NCBI GenBank assembly: GCA_947503885.1
Contig: CANNFD010000003.1
Location: forward strand, 62,001 to 126,000
Direction of reading: 5' to 3'
Length of the DNA: 64,000 nt
DNA from: an uncultured Olleya sp.
Lineage (GTDB): Bacteria; Bacteroidota; Bacteroidia; Flavobacteriales; Flavobacteriaceae
The number at the start of each line of letters is the position of its first letter. The first letter of the stretch is position 1. A program made the translations under genes and the position numbers. Below the pieces are notes generated by a model that saw only the letters and a list, made by a program, of their open reading frames with translations, searched no databases and was not told where the DNA came from. Shown here piece by piece: positions 63,422 to 64,000 of the stretch.

Positions 63422-64000
63422 TTAGTCTTGTTTTGCGTGAAGCAATCGTGTTAACTTTATACTTAAATCAGTAAGAATAATTCTAGAATTTCCGTTACGC
63501 TCTATATGGTAGATAGCATCATTCAACTCGTTAGAAATATCCATAATATTGTTATTGTGGATAAATGGAGCAAATTTTGAGATATCAAAATTCTTGCTTT
63601 TAGTTTCAAAATACACTAGCTCTTCTGCACCATAATTTAAAAGCATAGCTTGTCTAAAAAAGTCTAAACAAAAGTTTAAAAATTGTTTCTGAGTCTCTCT
63701 TCCGGTTTTTGCAATATCATCACTCCAACCAATTAAATCGTGGATAGCAGCCTTGTTGCCTTTAGCTTTAAAAGCTGCACGAATCCAAAATATAAACCAT
63801 TGTTCAAATTGGTCGTCTTCACTATCATGATAAACTAAATCGCATGCTTTATTATAATTTCCATCTGCTTGATGGGCTATTTTAGTAGCAGTAGCTTCGT
63901 CAAGTTTAAATTGTTTGATAATACCTGCTTTGATATCGTCTTCCGCTAATGGTGGAAAATGTAAAGTTTGACATCGTGACCTAATAGTGTTAATTATTTG
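63422..64000 (-). CDS. holB: DNA polymerase III subunit delta' (partial, N-terminal part beyond the window)
   Basis: The frame is open from base 64000 to the stop at 63422 (192 codons). It begins with QIINTIRSRCQTLHFPPLAEDDI, the conserved AAA+ sensor region of HolB (IRSRCQ). HolB is a subunit of the clamp loader that places the beta ring on DNA. The C-terminal helical domain is complete. The Walker A part lies upstream, outside the window. It is followed directly by the lipid kinase gene. Confidence 0.88.
   Translation of the reverse strand, partial: QIINTIRSRCQTLHFPPLAEDDIKAGIIKQFKLDEATATKIAHQADGNYNKACDLVYHDSEDDQFEQWFIFWIRAAFKAKGNKAAIHDLIGWSDDIAKTGRETQKQFLNFCLDFFRQAMLLNYGAEELVYFETKSKNFDISKFAPFIHNNNIMDISNELNDAIYHIERNGNSRIILTDLSIKLTRLLHAKQD

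Noticed and set aside
1-64000. CRISPR arrays, transposases, phage or plasmid genes, rRNA, tmRNA
   Set aside because: I looked for regular spaced repeats, DDE/HUH transposase motifs, integrases and rRNA signature sequences and saw none.

Overview
The window is a 64 kb, AT-rich, densely coding piece of a Bacteroidota chromosome, almost certainly from a marine-type Flavobacteriaceae. The evidence is family-level: promoter -7 elements of the form TAnnTTTG, almost no Shine-Dalgarno sequences, lipoprotein-rich envelope genes, TonB/CarboxypepD_reg receptors, DUF4175, GldL-like and PID-CTERM-like proteins, and a GlnRS with a C-terminal extension. No phage, insertion sequence, CRISPR array or obvious defence island is present; this is core chromosome with a few accessory genes.

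Layout. 1-3.7 kb: pdxA (cut by the window edge), riboflavin synthase, a small PID-CTERM-like protein and a large helical hypothetical. 3.9-12.5 kb: a branched-chain amino-acid region. The ilvD-ilvB-ilvN-ilvC-ilvA genes lie on the minus strand behind a leader peptide and an attenuator terminator. A LeuB homologue that has lost most catalytic residues faces them, and a CAU-anticodon tRNA lies just upstream. 12.5-25.5 kb: methylmalonyl-CoA epimerase, rbfA, a LolC/E-type permease, dusB, lipoproteins, an M28 peptidase, a beta-propeller lipoprotein, a TonB-dependent receptor, lepA and a Na+/H+ antiporter. 25.7-37.1 kb: a plus-strand run of UspA-SulP, an MBL hydrolase, a subtilase, an M1 peptidase, an S24-type regulator, rnpA, an S41 protease and an OmpA-like protein. 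37.4-44.4 kb: ElaA-type GNAT, rpiB, a 700 bp non-coding region, rnr, several small envelope genes and tRNA-Cys. 44.4-64 kb: folB, glnS, DUF1761, a band-7 protein, gltX, a very large DUF4175 protein, ybeY, mnmG, a methyltransferase, an OmpH-like lipoprotein, a SPOR protein, a DoxX-like protein, a lipid kinase and the C-terminal part of holB.

Three observations stand out. (1) The ilv operon has a textbook ribosome-mediated attenuator: a 24-codon ORF with 9 Ile and 2 Val codons, a 1:2 hairpin, a 9/10 antiterminator pairing and a U-tailed terminator. (2) The 700 bp rpiB-rnr spacer holds six copies of an ACTTGTTAATAA-like motif in about 355 bp next to a very AT-rich stretch, and two GTTCCACGTGGAAC palindromes (parS-like) bracket mnmG about 18-20 kb away. 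Together with rnpA and mnmG this suggests an origin-proximal region. One parS-like core sits at the centre of a perfect 38 bp palindrome that also looks like the mnmG terminator. (3) The LeuB-like protein keeps an intact frame but has lost all three malate-binding arginines and two of the three metal-binding aspartates.

All calls come from reading the sequence and remembered family features. No database search was run.
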